Assembly (NCBI RefSeq): GCF_013373865.1
Contig: NC_050477.1
Coordinates: 4,734,869 to 4,798,868, forward strand
Source: Monomorium pharaonis
Lineage: Eukaryota; Arthropoda; Insecta; Hymenoptera; Formicidae
Length of the DNA stretch: 64,000 bases
Direction: 5' to 3'
Position numbers and translations under genes: made by a program. The notes under the pieces are model-generated. The model did no database searches and had not been told where the DNA came from. It saw only the letters and a program-made list of their open reading frames with translations. Shown here piece by piece: positions 1-12,261 of the stretch (position 1 is the first letter of the stretch; every line of letters starts with the position of its first letter).

Positions 1-263
1 GTCTGTGAGTATTAAATTTTGATCGGCGTGCGCGAGCTCAAACGATACCTATATGATAGACCGTCATTGATTCGGAATCGTATTAAAGAATCAAACGGTG
101 CCTGACTTTCATGCGCCTCCCCTTTGACTCCCGGTGTGATTGCAGAAACACATGCGACGCTATTGGAGACATTGCCGACAAACCTGGAGCGGACCAATAC
201 TGTCTGCGACGTTGCATGCGCTATCCGTCAAATTGCCCGGCTGATCGCTGTAACTGTTATTGA
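1..263 (+). CDS. Last exon of a secreted AA15 LPMO-like / cysteine-rich chitin-binding protein (partial)
   Basis: Only the 3' end of this gene is in the window. Bases 1-4 look like the end of the preceding exon, because a GTGAGT donor follows at 5-10. The intron ends at an AG at 144-145 after a pyrimidine-containing stretch. The last exon, 146-263, encodes about 38 residues and stops with TGA at 261-263. It carries six cysteines in the order C-x15-C-x3-C-x6-C-x4-C-x1-C, with the recognisable stretches DQYCLRRC and NCPADRCNC. From memory of the families, insect AA15 lytic polysaccharide monooxygenases and related secreted chitin-binding proteins often end in this kind of module (WCxxNC ... PPxCPxxxCxC). 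The catalytic domain would lie to the left, outside the window, so the family call rests on the tail alone. It could instead be another secreted cysteine-rich protein. Confidence 0.55.
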
Positions 264-355
264 AACACTGCAGACACTGTGTGACCGGTATTACATTGAC
301 ATTTCACGTGCAGCGTCATTTCAAGTGTGACGTGTGAATATGTATGTATCGAATT

Positions 356-361
356 AATAAA
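356..361 (+). terminator. Poly(A) signal AATAAA
   Basis: AATAAA lies 93 bases after the TGA of the cysteine-rich gene and supports that stop as the true end of the gene, with a short 3'UTR. Confidence 0.55.
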
Positions 362-910
362 AGTCTATATTAATACGCGTAATTTTGCAGCTTACCCACA
401 GTACTGTGGATGTCTCGCCTGTCACTCTATGCGACAATATTTTTCTTACCTTGTCGTGGATGTTTCTTCCTGAAAAATCCTCGAGGAGATTTGCTAAGTG
501 TTAAGTTCCACTTTAGACGATCCATGACTCGCGTCGGACTTTTTAAGACTGAATTCATTTTAATATATATTAATATAACATTTTTTAAACGTATGTTCGG
601 AATTCTTCAAACGTTTTTTTTTCTCATATTATGTGGCGTACAGAGCTGTGAATAGAATTCAATCGCGCGACGTAACGCGAATCGATAGATCGTCGAGAGT
701 GGATTTTAGGATAATGAGACGGAAATGATGCGCAAATATCCCTGCTCCCCGTGAAACGCGAGAGAGGTGAGTGACGGAAAAAGAAACCCGTGTAATGGCA
801 CTATAATATTTAATATTAGGACATTCTATTGACAGCTTAAAATCATTTCACGCGTATATCACATATTATATACGTAATCGTCAACGTTTCCCCGCGTTTG
901 CCTCACGCAC

Positions 911-914
<4 letters not shown>

Positions 915-963
<49 letters not shown>
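915..963. repeat. (TG)n microsatellite
   Basis: About 24 uninterrupted TG units in the intergenic stretch. Confidence 0.95.
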
Positions 964-965
<2 letters not shown>

Positions 966-1818
966 AACGAAACGATGACGGTTCACTAATTTTCACGCGT
1001 TTTTGATCTCGCCAACTCAGAGCATTCATATAATAATAATTAATAATACCAGTTTTTGGGGGAAAAACGTACGTTTTCGCAGCGATGCATTTTTTTTTTA
1101 TGTATATATTATACATACAATCATAAATCTCTCCTCGCTATAGTTAACACTTTACAAAACTATATACACTAAAGCCAGCTTTTTTGTGTGTCGTCTACAA
1201 CGCTAGCTAGCAACACTTCCTCTTTCCTTTCGTCTCTCATATATATATATAACATATTCTTCTTATGCTTGTATTTATATATTTATATCGGCGCGTCTTC
1301 CACGCGCGCATTATATTAATAATAATGATAATAATCGTCGCCAAAGTGCGTCAACATTAGCGCGTCAAGTTAAAACTCCGTGCTACGCCAAATTTCTAGC
1401 GCGAGGTGTACGATGATAATACAAAGGTATCGTCTACCTGTCACTTACTGCTAATCGCTATGCAACTAATTAACGTCCGCGATCGGCTGCGGCTTTAATT
1501 TTATTCGTGTACTCTCTCCTTCTCTCTTCCTTCCGTTATATTTTCCACACGGATCCTCCGTTTGTTTGCTTAACGTTAATCCTCTCATCCCCGACGCGAT
1601 ACGCATTGTTATGCAATATATATTAGCGGAGCACTTCTCATTTCGACGGATTATTTTTCATGCATCGATAATGAGGTAAAATAAACCACCGTTAAATTAT
1701 TGTCTTTATTTTGATATAGCACTTAAATCGAAATTAATAATATTGTCTCGGCGTGTTTTATTGCGCTAATTAAATCTAAACTAAAGCTACTTAGATGAAA
1801 TTAGAGAAAGAGAGAGAG

Positions 1819-1849
<31 letters not shown>

Positions 1850-2376
1850 GGTATAATTTCTAAGAGTGGGAGGATTAATCGCGGAAAGCCGCTTCGGGCT
1901 TCGATCTCCTCGTCCTCGGGACACGATGACAAGAGGAGTCGCGTTAACTATTCGCGTCAGAATATACAAAAAAGAAAGAGAAAAGGGACAAAAAAGAATC
2001 GCTTAAAGCTCGAACCCTACAACTTGGCGGGAAGTCAGTAGGAAACGATGCCCGTCTCCCCGCAGAACTGCGGAACAGAAGGAAATCCCGAGTACCAAGT
2101 GCACGGCGCGGCGTGCATAATTTTCTTCCCTTGTTTCATTAAGCAATAACGTCAAATCATCACGACTGGGCGATGGTAACGGATGCCGTTGCCTCCTCGC
2201 CGTCAACGAGGTTCCGCTCCGCTCGAATAATCGGAGCGATCTGTTTTAAAAAATTGTTCGATCACTCGAACATACTTGGCCCGTTCTTTTCCGCTGTGCT
2301 GTCGCACTGGTGCGGATAAATTAGAATGAGAAAAAATATATTTGCCTTACTCTAACCTGTTGCATCAGTTGCTGCA

Positions 2377-2558
2377 GTGCAGCGAAAAGGGACAAGCCAC
2401 ATCTTCCTGGGCTCTCTCGCCCGACGCACTTGGAATGCAACGCGGAAAATGCATGTCGAAAAATTCCAGAGAACCCTCCCCCTCCGTCGACTTTACGCGC
2501 CCGAAATGCAAAAGCGGTGGGAAGAGGAAAAGCAGATCGGAAGATATCAATAGAATCA
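2377..2558 (+). other. Candidate internal coding exon, unassigned
   Basis: The stretch starts after TTGCTGCAG and ends at AG|GTAAGAG, a good donor. One frame is open throughout and encodes about 60 residues rich in Ser, Lys and Arg, including SREPSPSVDF and GGKRKSRSED. The composition looks like a disordered coding segment, but no domain is recognisable. It leaves the exon in phase 2. It could be an early exon of the gene whose ATG is at 3713, an exon of an unrelated transcript, or chance. Confidence 0.25.
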
Positions 2559-2999
2559 GGTAAGAGTGTTTACGTGTAGATAAAAAACAAATTCGAAATC
2601 TTCTTATCGTCAGATATTCAAATTTGAATTAACACGGCGTCGATAAGCTTGTCAAATCGCACAACTAAAGTGACTCTTACATCACATAATACAATTTTTC
2701 CTACGTGGACTTCTCTTTTCATCCATATATTAAAAAACAATGTAGCAATAATTGTTAATTAAAAGTTACTTATTTCATCCGGGGTGAAACTTTACTCAAT
2801 TGGATTCGAGACGTGAAAACACCGTTATTCGCACACTGCTATTACGGTAGATATATCGTCGAAAGTTCAAACGCAAAAGTTAAAATTTTTAATCTCGATG
2901 CATTTCACCTATGCATGTAATGGAATTCACTTGAAAAATACCAAGTTATTCCGAGAGAATTGTTTCCGCTCGACCACCATCCTATTATCCGAATTAAAT

Positions 3000-3712
3000 G
3001 ATAGCGAGAATTTTCGTTCCGGTCGGCCTGAGCGCGCGGCCGTGTTTACATCGGCTCGCGTCGCACAACTTCGTCCAGTGACGATCGCGGGGCAGAGGAG
3101 AGAAAAAGGGGCGGGGGGGGAGGGGTATGGGAAGCCGCGCGCCGACACACACACACACACGCTCACTCACACACCGCGCGCCGCTCGTCACGCGTGATCT
3201 TCGAACCTCGCGGACGGTGAGTCTCGCGCGCGTTCCTCGCGATGTCGAAGAGTACCCATCCGCGAGTAGACGACGGCGTATCCGGAGTATCCGCGATCGT
3301 CGTCGCCGCGAGGCAAGGTCGCGCGTAACCGGTGTGTGAAGTTGCCGTTCGATTCGAACGCTCCCTCCGTAACGGACCGCGCGGAAGTTCGGCGAGTGAC
3401 CGCGCGCGCGTGCGCGCGCGAGTGGGCGATATCTCCCGTTATTCATCCTGGAGTTGCGTCCCAGAGTGCGTCGTGAACCTGGGTGGATTTCGAGTGGCGA
3501 ATCGATCGACGGATTAATCGGAGTGACGGATTAACCGGCGCCGCGGCGCCAGCGTCGGTGATCGACGTCGAGCGACGCTCGTTACGTTTCGTCTCCCGAT
3601 ATTCGAGATGGCGTGTGTTAACGGTGCTCGCGGCCGACCGTTGTCGCGTTAATTGGCGAAACGATCGGAGATCTCCCGGGGTGTGCCTACGTCCCACGTG
3701 CCCGACGAGGGA
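3000..3712 (+). promoter_or_regulatory. CpG-rich promoter / 5'UTR block
   Basis: The base composition changes sharply to CpG-rich sequence, with a CA run near 3146-3160 and two donor-like GTGAGT sites (near 3218 and at 3799). The block ends at the ATG at 3713. In-frame TAA at 3650-3652 places that ATG as the first methionine. The transcription start cannot be located from sequence alone. Confidence 0.35.
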
Positions 3713-3798
3713 ATGGAGCCGACGACGACGACGACGACGACGACGACAGCGGTGCAGATCGACGGCAAGGTAGCGGAGGAGCTTCCCCTCTACGGCCG
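3713..3798 (+). CDS. Candidate first coding exon, unknown product
   Basis: The ATG at 3713 has a purine-rich context (GGGA-ATG-G) and is the first methionine after an in-frame stop at 3650. It opens a frame for MEP, a run of nine Thr (ACG repeat), then AVQIDGKVAEELPLYG, and reaches a strong donor CCG|GTGAGT at 3799. It leaves the exon in phase 2. The peptide after the Thr run looks conserved in style, but I do not recognise the family. No partner exon could be matched in the next 6 kb. The gene may therefore have a long first intron that hosts the minus-strand RGS gene, or may continue elsewhere. Without a partner exon it remains a candidate. Confidence 0.4.
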
Positions 3799-4408
3799 GT
3801 GAGTGACTTGACGATTACGATTACAATTTGCGAGCGACCGTTGCGTTTTATTCCGCCATTTTTTTTTTGTCGCTTACGAAATAAGAAATGAGAAATACAG
3901 TTTCGCTCTTTTTTATTTTTTGCCTCTTGTCGACTATCGCTCGGCTGGCAGTGCAATTTAAACGCGCGTTTGTGTGTACTCCTTCTAAAAGCGCACATTT
4001 TGCATTTCCTGTATTTAACGTAGCAAATAATCGTCGTCGCTCGTTAGGACGCTCGCGGTGAAAGGTTTCTCTAGGCTTTTATCGAAAAGCGTATCGCAGT
4101 TTGCGACTCGGTTTCGCGATTTCGAGACTGATCGCGGTCGGCGGAGGCGGAACAATCGGAAATGACATCGATTCTCTTTCCAACGCGACGAGTTAAACGA
4201 TTTCAGGAAACGAGGAGGGGACGGAGGAAGCGGTCTCGAGAAGAATTCTCGTGTGTATGTGTGTGTGTGTTTTCTCATCATTTTTCCGTTTTTCTTGCAA
4301 TTTTGAACGACGCAGACTCCCACTAGTATCATCACTAGTGCATTTCTCTTAGCTTAGGCTTCCTGTGAACACTGCGCCGCGTCGTGTGTCGTACGGAATG
4401 CAATTTCG

Positions 4409-4483
<75 letters not shown>
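4409..4483. repeat. (GA)n microsatellite
   Basis: About 35 GA units with one interruption near the left end. Confidence 0.95.
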
Positions 4484-4486
<3 letters not shown>

Positions 4487-6057
4487 AGGGTAAAAATGTG
4501 TGATCGCGAATCTACGCATGCACGTTTCCGGTCACCCTCAGGTCACCCCTGGCAGATCTCGAGACCGATTTCCTAGAGATCGAGCACCGAACCGACGGAA
4601 CGATCGTCAACGCCCGTAGATCCGAGATCCCCTCCCCCCACTTCGCTCAGGAATTCGACCTCTCACGAAAAAAGAGAACGCCCGCGTTTTCGGAATATCT
4701 TCGTTTTTAGAAATGTTAACTATTGAATCGCAACGACATAAACAGGCATAATTTACTTGGATGAAATTTTGTGCAGTTTTATCTAGAAAAATACATAGTC
4801 TCGTTATAATAATAGCTTTTATAAGTTGGGAGAGAAAAAATATTGGAGATAGAAAATAATGAAAAATGAAAATTGTTTAATAGTATTAGTATTAAAACAT
4901 TGTCATATATATTGTGCTCTTTAGATAAGTATTATAATTGGAATAAATATGTGATATTTTGCCGAAATTTCAAAAAATATCAAATTCTTAAATTAAATTA
5001 AATAATTAAATTATAATTGAATTAAATATATAAGCAAGAATATATATATATATATATATAATTTCTTTGCTTATTAAATGGAATATATTAATTTCAATCT
5101 GATAACAACTTTTGATTGCTAATTTGATTGATTTAATAATTTGATATCTACCATTTTTTTTCTGCGCATAGTTGTCCGCGAACTTTAAAAAAGCATTTGG
5201 ATCTCAGATCTAGCACGCGTAATAGATCAACACGCGCAATTTTCACCCGTTTATCTCGCGCTTAGGCTGCGTGTGATAATACGCACTTTGGACGATCGCT
5301 TTATTGTGTAACAACGCGTAACCAATTTCGCAATTCGAACAATTGCAGAATCGTACCGCTCGACCAGATCGCAGATCGCACGGCGAAACTCACTCGAGCA
5401 ACTAGCTCTTAAATTCAGCATAGAAGCGACTGGTGCACGCTGATATCTTCTTTTTCTTTCTTTAATTGGTGCACATTTGTCGTCTAAGTCCCGTCAATGT
5501 TTCACACACATCTGACGGATCCGTCTAGATTCTCTCTAATAATAAAAATATCTCGTATCTTATAGTTTTATACCAATCCAAGGGAAATCACGGGCCATAC
5601 AGTTTGTAATTCGTAGTACATTTGTTTTTATTTCTTCTTTTTAAATCCTTTTACGGCGATAATAATATATTATTATATTTTTCGAGGGGTTGCGAATCGC
5701 ACAAATAATAATTTTTCGCGCACTTTCGATAATAAACGCGAACGCAGCACTGCGTTTATCACGAGAGCGCCGCACAATTGCTCATCTTTTATATCTAGAT
5801 AAAAATATAATTGCAATTTATAAATGCATGCGACAGACGCTACATAAATACTATTTCAACAATATTTACAATTCTCTGCTCAAATCGCGAAAACATACTA
5901 TAAAACGAAAAACGCTTAGAAACGCTGTATAAAATAATGTTATAATATACATATACGGTGGCACCGGATCTTTTTGCAGACTTTTCAAAAAGTGCAACTT
6001 GCAAAACACGAATAACTTATGCAAGTTAATTTCTCATTGCGCAATAATATTTTAGCA

Positions 6058-6062
6058 ATATA

Positions 6063-6104
<42 letters not shown>
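6058..6104. repeat. (AT)n microsatellite
   Basis: AT dinucleotide run with a single TG interruption. Confidence 0.9.
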
Positions 6105-6110
<6 letters not shown>

Positions 6111-6996
6111 TTTAGAAAGATACTCTTGGACTTTTTTTTATTCATTATCTACCGTTTCGCCTACGTACGCTAATTAATTATGCAAACTAATCACATTTCC
6201 GCTCCGTTCTACATATCGTACAGTGTACACCCCTTCCGGATTGACCTTCGCACTCGAAGTATAATTGCATTCCCTTCGCTGAGAGGAGTAGTTAATCGCA
6301 GTTTTAATCGGAATAGCAAAGAGATTATTCACTTGTGTGTTTCAGAGCTTCTTTTTTTTTCAAATATATATATTAAATGTTATTTAACGATGAAAACTTT
6401 CCGACTTGAGAGCTGAACTTGAATAATCTTCCGACAACATGGTATGCTAAAAAATGTAATCGATGTAACGATCCAGAAATGTCGCGGATTCAAGTTTTTA
6501 TACAAAATGCGGTACGACGGATGCGCTCGAGGTCGGTCGGTCGGTCGGTCCATCGTGCTCCGCTGCCGAAACGAAAGGACGCGTGCGGATGAACGGATCG
6601 TGATTCGATCACGATGTGGAACCGAACGATGTGGCTGGTATTACGGCGTGCGATTACTACAATCGCGATTTAACGTACACATTTGAAAAAAGCGTATACG
6701 TTTCATTTTGTCACACGATTATGTCATTTACCCGTCCAGCGTGGTACTGTGATTGATTATGACTCCTAAGGCTCTCTCCGACAAGTGTTATTTTTCGCAC
6801 CAGGTAATTTAAACGTCTACGGTGATCGTTCGTTGACAGTAAAATTGATAGCGGTAAGAACTCTGTCTGTCTCATTTGATTCTCGTTTCTGCGAGGCGTT
6901 TCGGGATAAAATTCGTCGTCGGCAGCAGAGCACGAGGAACGGCTCTTGCGAAACTTTTCGCACGCAGACACCTCTGGTTACGTTGTGCGATGCGAT

Positions 6997-6997
<1 letters not shown>

Positions 6998-7035
<38 letters not shown>

Positions 7036-7052
7036 GAGAGAGAAGAGAGAAG
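6998..7052. repeat. (GA)n imperfect microsatellite
   Basis: GA units interrupted by AAG and AGAAGAG steps. Confidence 0.85.
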
Positions 7053-7918
7053 AGGTCTTTGGCTTTTGCGCGATGAATATAATATATATTTCTCCAAGAT
7101 TCTTCCTCTCGAAAGAGAGCGAATATTTATATATGTACGTACGCGATGATATCGGAAATTATTTACACACAGAGAATAGCGTCCTCTTAGGCGAGTAACG
7201 AGTGTTTTTTTGATTTGCTCCATGGCTCCTCCGCTGCTTAGAATTCGCGTTTTAGCCCCCAGCACTTTTCCGAGTTCTCCCGTCTTCCGTATCTTCCCTT
7301 AACAAAAGATCGGACTACGGCGCCGCTCTCTTTTTTTTTTTTTTGCGTCTCGGCTCGTACAATAGAGCTTTTGTTTTTGTCTTTTGCGCGGGCGAATCGA
7401 AAAAGTAATTCGCGTTACCGCTGTGACGCGAACGAAACTTGTGAGTCGGTAACCGCGGGTAGCAAGTGTACCACATATTTAATCTCGATAATTATTCCTC
7501 AATCCACGGGACATGTGTGTTGTGTTATTATTACTCTAGCCTTATTATCGACTAATAAACCTATCGTAAGAACTTTACGATACTTAATTTGAGCTGCTGA
7601 ATTTAACAGTACGATCGTCGTGAATACTTGTTTTTTTTTTTTTGTTATTTATCTTTAGAGTCCTTATGAAATTACACACTCGCGTGTCCAGACCGTCGTA
7701 ACTCCGCGGCGGCTCGTTGCACTCAAAATGTAAATTGTCAAATGGCGTATATCTCGCGTTTTCTTGCGCTTTGTACTCGTACTATTGTACGTAGAAAATA
7801 AACGCAGGTACATCCTTAAAATCGAAGGACTTTCAAGATGAATCGTCACCTAAAAATTCGATATTCAGTCGTTAGAAAAAACTAGCATGCATTAGAATCA
7901 CCACGATTTTTTTTTTCA

Positions 7919-7947
7919 CGTTCGTTCGTTCGTTCGTTCGTTCGTTT
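7919..7947. repeat. (GTTC)n tetranucleotide repeat
   Basis: About seven tandem GTTC units. Confidence 0.9.
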
Positions 7948-9992
7948 TTCATCTTTTCGTGTAAAGTGCGGCATAATTAGGCAATCGTTCTTCATTTTTC
8001 CGTCAGTTAAATTGTCCTTTCCTCTCGTTGAGAAAAAAACGAGGATTTGGCCGTCAGAATCGTCGTAAAGTTCGTGATTGAACGCGAGACGAACATGTCG
8101 TCGGCAATTAATGCAATAATTGTGTACTATTTCTTTTAATCTTAAAAACTATACACGAAAAGACATCGATAAGATATAAGAGCACGATGCATTTAACTTT
8201 TAAGTAGCCTCTCCTTCGATTTTTTTTTTTGTTAGCGTCAGATCGGAGATCCTGGGGCAGTAACAGAATCAGAGATCCGACACATTCCCACATAAATATT
8301 AATTCTTAGATTCTACTTAGATTCGCGCGAATATACTTTTTTTTTTACTCTTTTTTTCTCCCCTTTATCGCTAACTCGCTCGACGAGCGAAACACCACAG
8401 AATCGCCGTAATCGCTGTCGGTTAAGTCAATGCGACGCGCTGATTACGACAAACTGGCGTGTACTATAACGTGAAAGTAGACACTTAAGTTTTATATCAG
8501 GTCACGATAATTTGTCAATAATTAATATCGAACGCTCTCGTAAGACACTGGCGTAAGACACGCTAACTCTAGGCGGTAAATCTAAGAAGTAAGAGACGTG
8601 CATTTGAATAACCGTGCCGCGGGATTGGGATGCACGGTGCTGTATACCTCGAGAGTAAACAAGGTAATTGCGATCGCGGTGTCTCGTCAATGACATCATT
8701 AATCGCAAAGTTTGGTTAATTAGAGAGAACCAATTGCGTCTCTAGGGATCAAGTCGCGTTCTGCAAAGTGTATACGACGGGTTAATCGGAACGTAAAGTT
8801 TCGCGAGTGTGCGTGTGTGTATGTGTGACTTGCGGAAAATGGAGTATCCGGGAAAAGCACGACCATAGAGAGCGGCCAAGGGGCTCAAACTCGGCTGGCA
8901 CCCTACGAGCGCGCGTTTGCACGTGATACGAACTGAACGTAACGAGCTTCCCAATCCGCGTCGTCGAGTCGATGGCCGCTACTTTGTTGCTCGGCGTCGC
9001 CGTTTTGAACATTTTTACTCAACACAGATAGAAAGAGAGACACGATCTAACGCTACCTTGTCACGCGACACATCTTCTATGGTTTCTAAGGTTTCTACGT
9101 TAGTCTACGTTAGTCTACGTTGAACTACGAACAACACGCTGGAGACTGCGCTGCTCTAAAATTTTAAACAATAAACGCCCGATTCCCCTCCCCCCTTTTT
9201 TTTCCACGAACGATCTTTGCGTAATGTCCTTTTTCCTTCAACGTGACTCGCGCATACCAAGGGTGGTACACAAAGGGTGGTACACGGCAGAGATTAATTA
9301 ACTCTAGTAATCGGAAAGGAGGACGAAAGAGCTCCGAGTCCACGATCGCGAGTCGAGATCTGCAGGAATCCGTCGGTGCGGATCTCGTGCGAACGAAATC
9401 GGATCGTCATTAGGCCATACGTGTAATATAAATAGTGACTCGATGCAAAGAGTTAAAGAGACTAGACGTCGATGCTCGTTTTTTCGTCCCGCGACGCACA
9501 TATCTTCCGACTATCGGTCTTCTTATCGAACGAACTGCTCGTAATCCTGCCATTGCACGCAATATGCCGTGAAAAATCCGCCCGGTAGTACTGTGAATAC
9601 TGTCAGTGTATGTACACTTCTCGTGTGACCGCGAGTATGCCCTCGTCTTATTAAAACCTACCACGCTTCCGCGCGAGTATAATAAAAACTTTGTCGCGTC
9701 AAAGGATGCCTTGTGTCTTCGCTCAATTCGATCGAAGATGCCTCGTCGCGCAAGGGTCTGGACACGCGAGCTCAGTAAAGTGGATTAAAGTGGAAAGTTC
9801 GAATTGTTTTTTTTTTTGTGTGTTTGAATGTCTGCGAATGCAAAATGCAAGATTTTTAATTATCAACGACAAAATTACAGGTAACCTAAAGTCGCATAGG
9901 TTTTTACATAGGTTGCATCCACTCTACAGTTTTCCCTGAAACAGACAGTGAGCGTACTCCGTACGAATAAGAACATTATTTAGAACTTGAGG

Positions 9993-9998
9993 TTTATT
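9993..9998 (-). terminator. Poly(A) signal AATAAA of the RGS7-like gene
   Basis: The plus strand reads TTTATT, that is AATAAA on the minus strand, about 155 bases past the stop codon at 10153. This gives a short 3'UTR and supports the stop as a used gene end. Confidence 0.45.
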
Positions 9999-10017
9999 AC
10001 TTGAGTAGCACAATGTG

Positions 10018-10096
10018 ATAAGAGGAGAGAAAGAGAGGGGGTGAGAGAGTGGGGAGGGGGAGAGAAGGAGAGAAGGAGAGAGAGAGAGAGAGAGAG
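10018..10096. repeat. Purine (GA/GGA) tract in the RGS7-like 3'UTR
   Basis: A GA-rich tract on the plus strand that would be a CU-rich stretch in the 3'UTR of the minus-strand transcript. Confidence 0.8.
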
Positions 10097-10152
10097 AAAC
10101 TTTTGGTCGCGACAGCTTAGTAAGCGTGTATAAGCGGTTTAGGGTCGGGTAC

Positions 10153-12200
10153 TTACTCGTCCTCCCACGGGCATACTTCGTTAACATTATTGTCACGCTT
10201 CTCCCGAGGCGCTGCCTGCGCCGCCGCCGGTCGGTTCTCCGCCTGTTCCTGGGCGTCCGGTTCCCAGACAGGCACGACCTGCGCCTCATCGGGTAGCCCC
10301 CCGGTCGTCGTCGCGGCCTGCTGCGGCTCCTCGGCCACCGGCGACACGTCCGCCCCGGTGTCGGTCCGCGATGCGTCCTCGCCTTTCGCTCTCTCCTCCT
10401 CGGAGACGGCGATCTCCCCCGCGTCCTTTGCCGTGCAGCTCTCGCTGGCGTCCTCGTCGGCGTTCTCCATCGTCGAATTGTCGCTCGGTAGATCGCCCAC
10501 GATCGCGCTGATGCTGATCAACGGCGCTTTCGCGGTCGTTCTGGGGGAGGGGAAAGACGAGAAACTCGGAATTGTTTTCGTTTCTCAGCCGCGTAGTCCC
10601 AAGTAGAGAGCCCCGCGAGTAACTTACTTAGGACTCGGCTGGCTCTCCTTGACGACAACGGCTTCCGCAACGACGACCTCCTCCTCGGGCACGATCCTCT
10701 CGAGGGACGATCTCTCCTCAACCTTTTCGACCACCGCGTGGGAGTACTCGAATGACTGCTGGGGCGACGGATAGTTGCAGGACGACACGGACGCGCGACC
10801 TATCTCGGCCAGTCTGATGCGAGCGCTCGCCGAGCAGGTGGAGTAATTTCGCGTTATCGTGCCGGGACCTGAAGTTGACGTACCTGTGCGCATTTCACAG
10901 AATGATAGGAGGGATGGTATTTAGGGATTAGACGATACGCATTGCGACGCTCAAGTGTACTGACCTACGCTACCGCTATGCTGCAAGCTACAGGACTTTC
11001 GCAGCCTCTCGGAGACGTCGGTGATAGCGAGGCTGACGTCCGACGACGAACTGCACGAGTCGAGCTGCGCCGAGTTTTTCCGGGAGATCTGCGCGATCGT
11101 CGTCGTCGTCGTCGTCGTCGCTGTCGCCGCGTGGCCGCCGCTGTCCCACACGTGTCGGGCCTGATCAGCTGACACTGTCCTGCCAGAGGACACGCCGTCC
11201 CCCGGGGTTCCTCCAGGTTCCGTGCTCGGTCCCGGCACCGCCTCCCACGGGCACACGTCGTCCGTAGGGCGAACTGCCGCCACGTCCGTCGCGCCAGCAT
11301 CCCTGACAACAGGAACTTTATTATATTTAGTTTTCGCCGTTTCCTTTTCGCAGGAGACAGAGGTACCACGCGCTTTTCGCGTGTGCGTGTCTCGTGTGTT
11401 CTGCGTATATGTATGTGTCTTTCACCAACAACGGTCGGGTTGGTACATGCATGCTGCTCCATTCAACGACTATAGGGAAAATGTAGAGGTCTTTGAACAT
11501 ATAAATGTTGCGAGGTTGTCCCGGAATTATCGCCGCCTGTAAAGTCCGCGGCGCAGCAGTGACGAGTAATTCCGGGGCATCCGCGCAAGGATCCGGGGCG
11601 TTTTGTTTTTCTGTCGTTCCGATGTCCTCAAAGTCCTCAAAGTGTCGAGCGCGCTCGAGTGTATAGAACGTATAGGGTTTTGACATTGTGGAAAAAAAAA
11701 ACACTCCTGCGAGAGAGACATTAGAGAATGTGAATCTCGAGGGAGGGGAAAAAAAGAAATTTTACAACGTGGAAAGAGTCGGTACATACTTTTCTTGCTG
11801 TGCAAATAATGTGCTCGACAAGTATCATATCATATCGTACGTATATAGGTAGAGTGTGTGTTACATAAAATATTACAGAGAGATATATATATATACGAGT
11901 ATAGGAGGTATAGTAAGCTTGATACGGACGACACAATATCGACATCAAGACAATTATACAGAGTGTCTCAAAATACAGTAACAGGTCAATAGCAATTGTT
12001 TTCTTTGCAAAGAAGTAGAGTTGTGTACGTTTATAAGTAATCAAAAGAACGTAAGATTGACGAGCGTCTTTGAGACACTCTGCGGGGTGATGGTATTTGA
12101 TGTAGTATTCAGAAACATTGAGACTGAGATGGAGGAACAACGGGTACAATATACCATCATACTATTATTAATATATACACGCTTTACACGCGCGCACACA

Positions 12201-12261
<61 letters not shown>

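Larger units (their letters stand above)
264..2376. other. 3'UTR and intergenic stretch, no gene seen
   Basis: After the short 3'UTR the sequence is AT-rich with simple repeats: a TG run at 915-963, an AT run near 1240-1250 and a GA-rich run near 1805-1850. Short open frames here have no recognisable domain and no matching splice sites. Confidence 0.5.
3799..9992. other. Intergenic or long-intron stretch, no gene seen
   Basis: Mostly AT-rich sequence with microsatellites (GA 4409-4483, AT about 6058-6104, GA 6998-7052, GTTC 7919-7947). A 10-bp tandem repeat of TCTACGTTAG lies near 9096-9120, and AAGGGTGGTACAC occurs twice near 9258-9285. No exon with matching splice sites or a recognisable domain was found on either strand. 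Confidence 0.45.
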
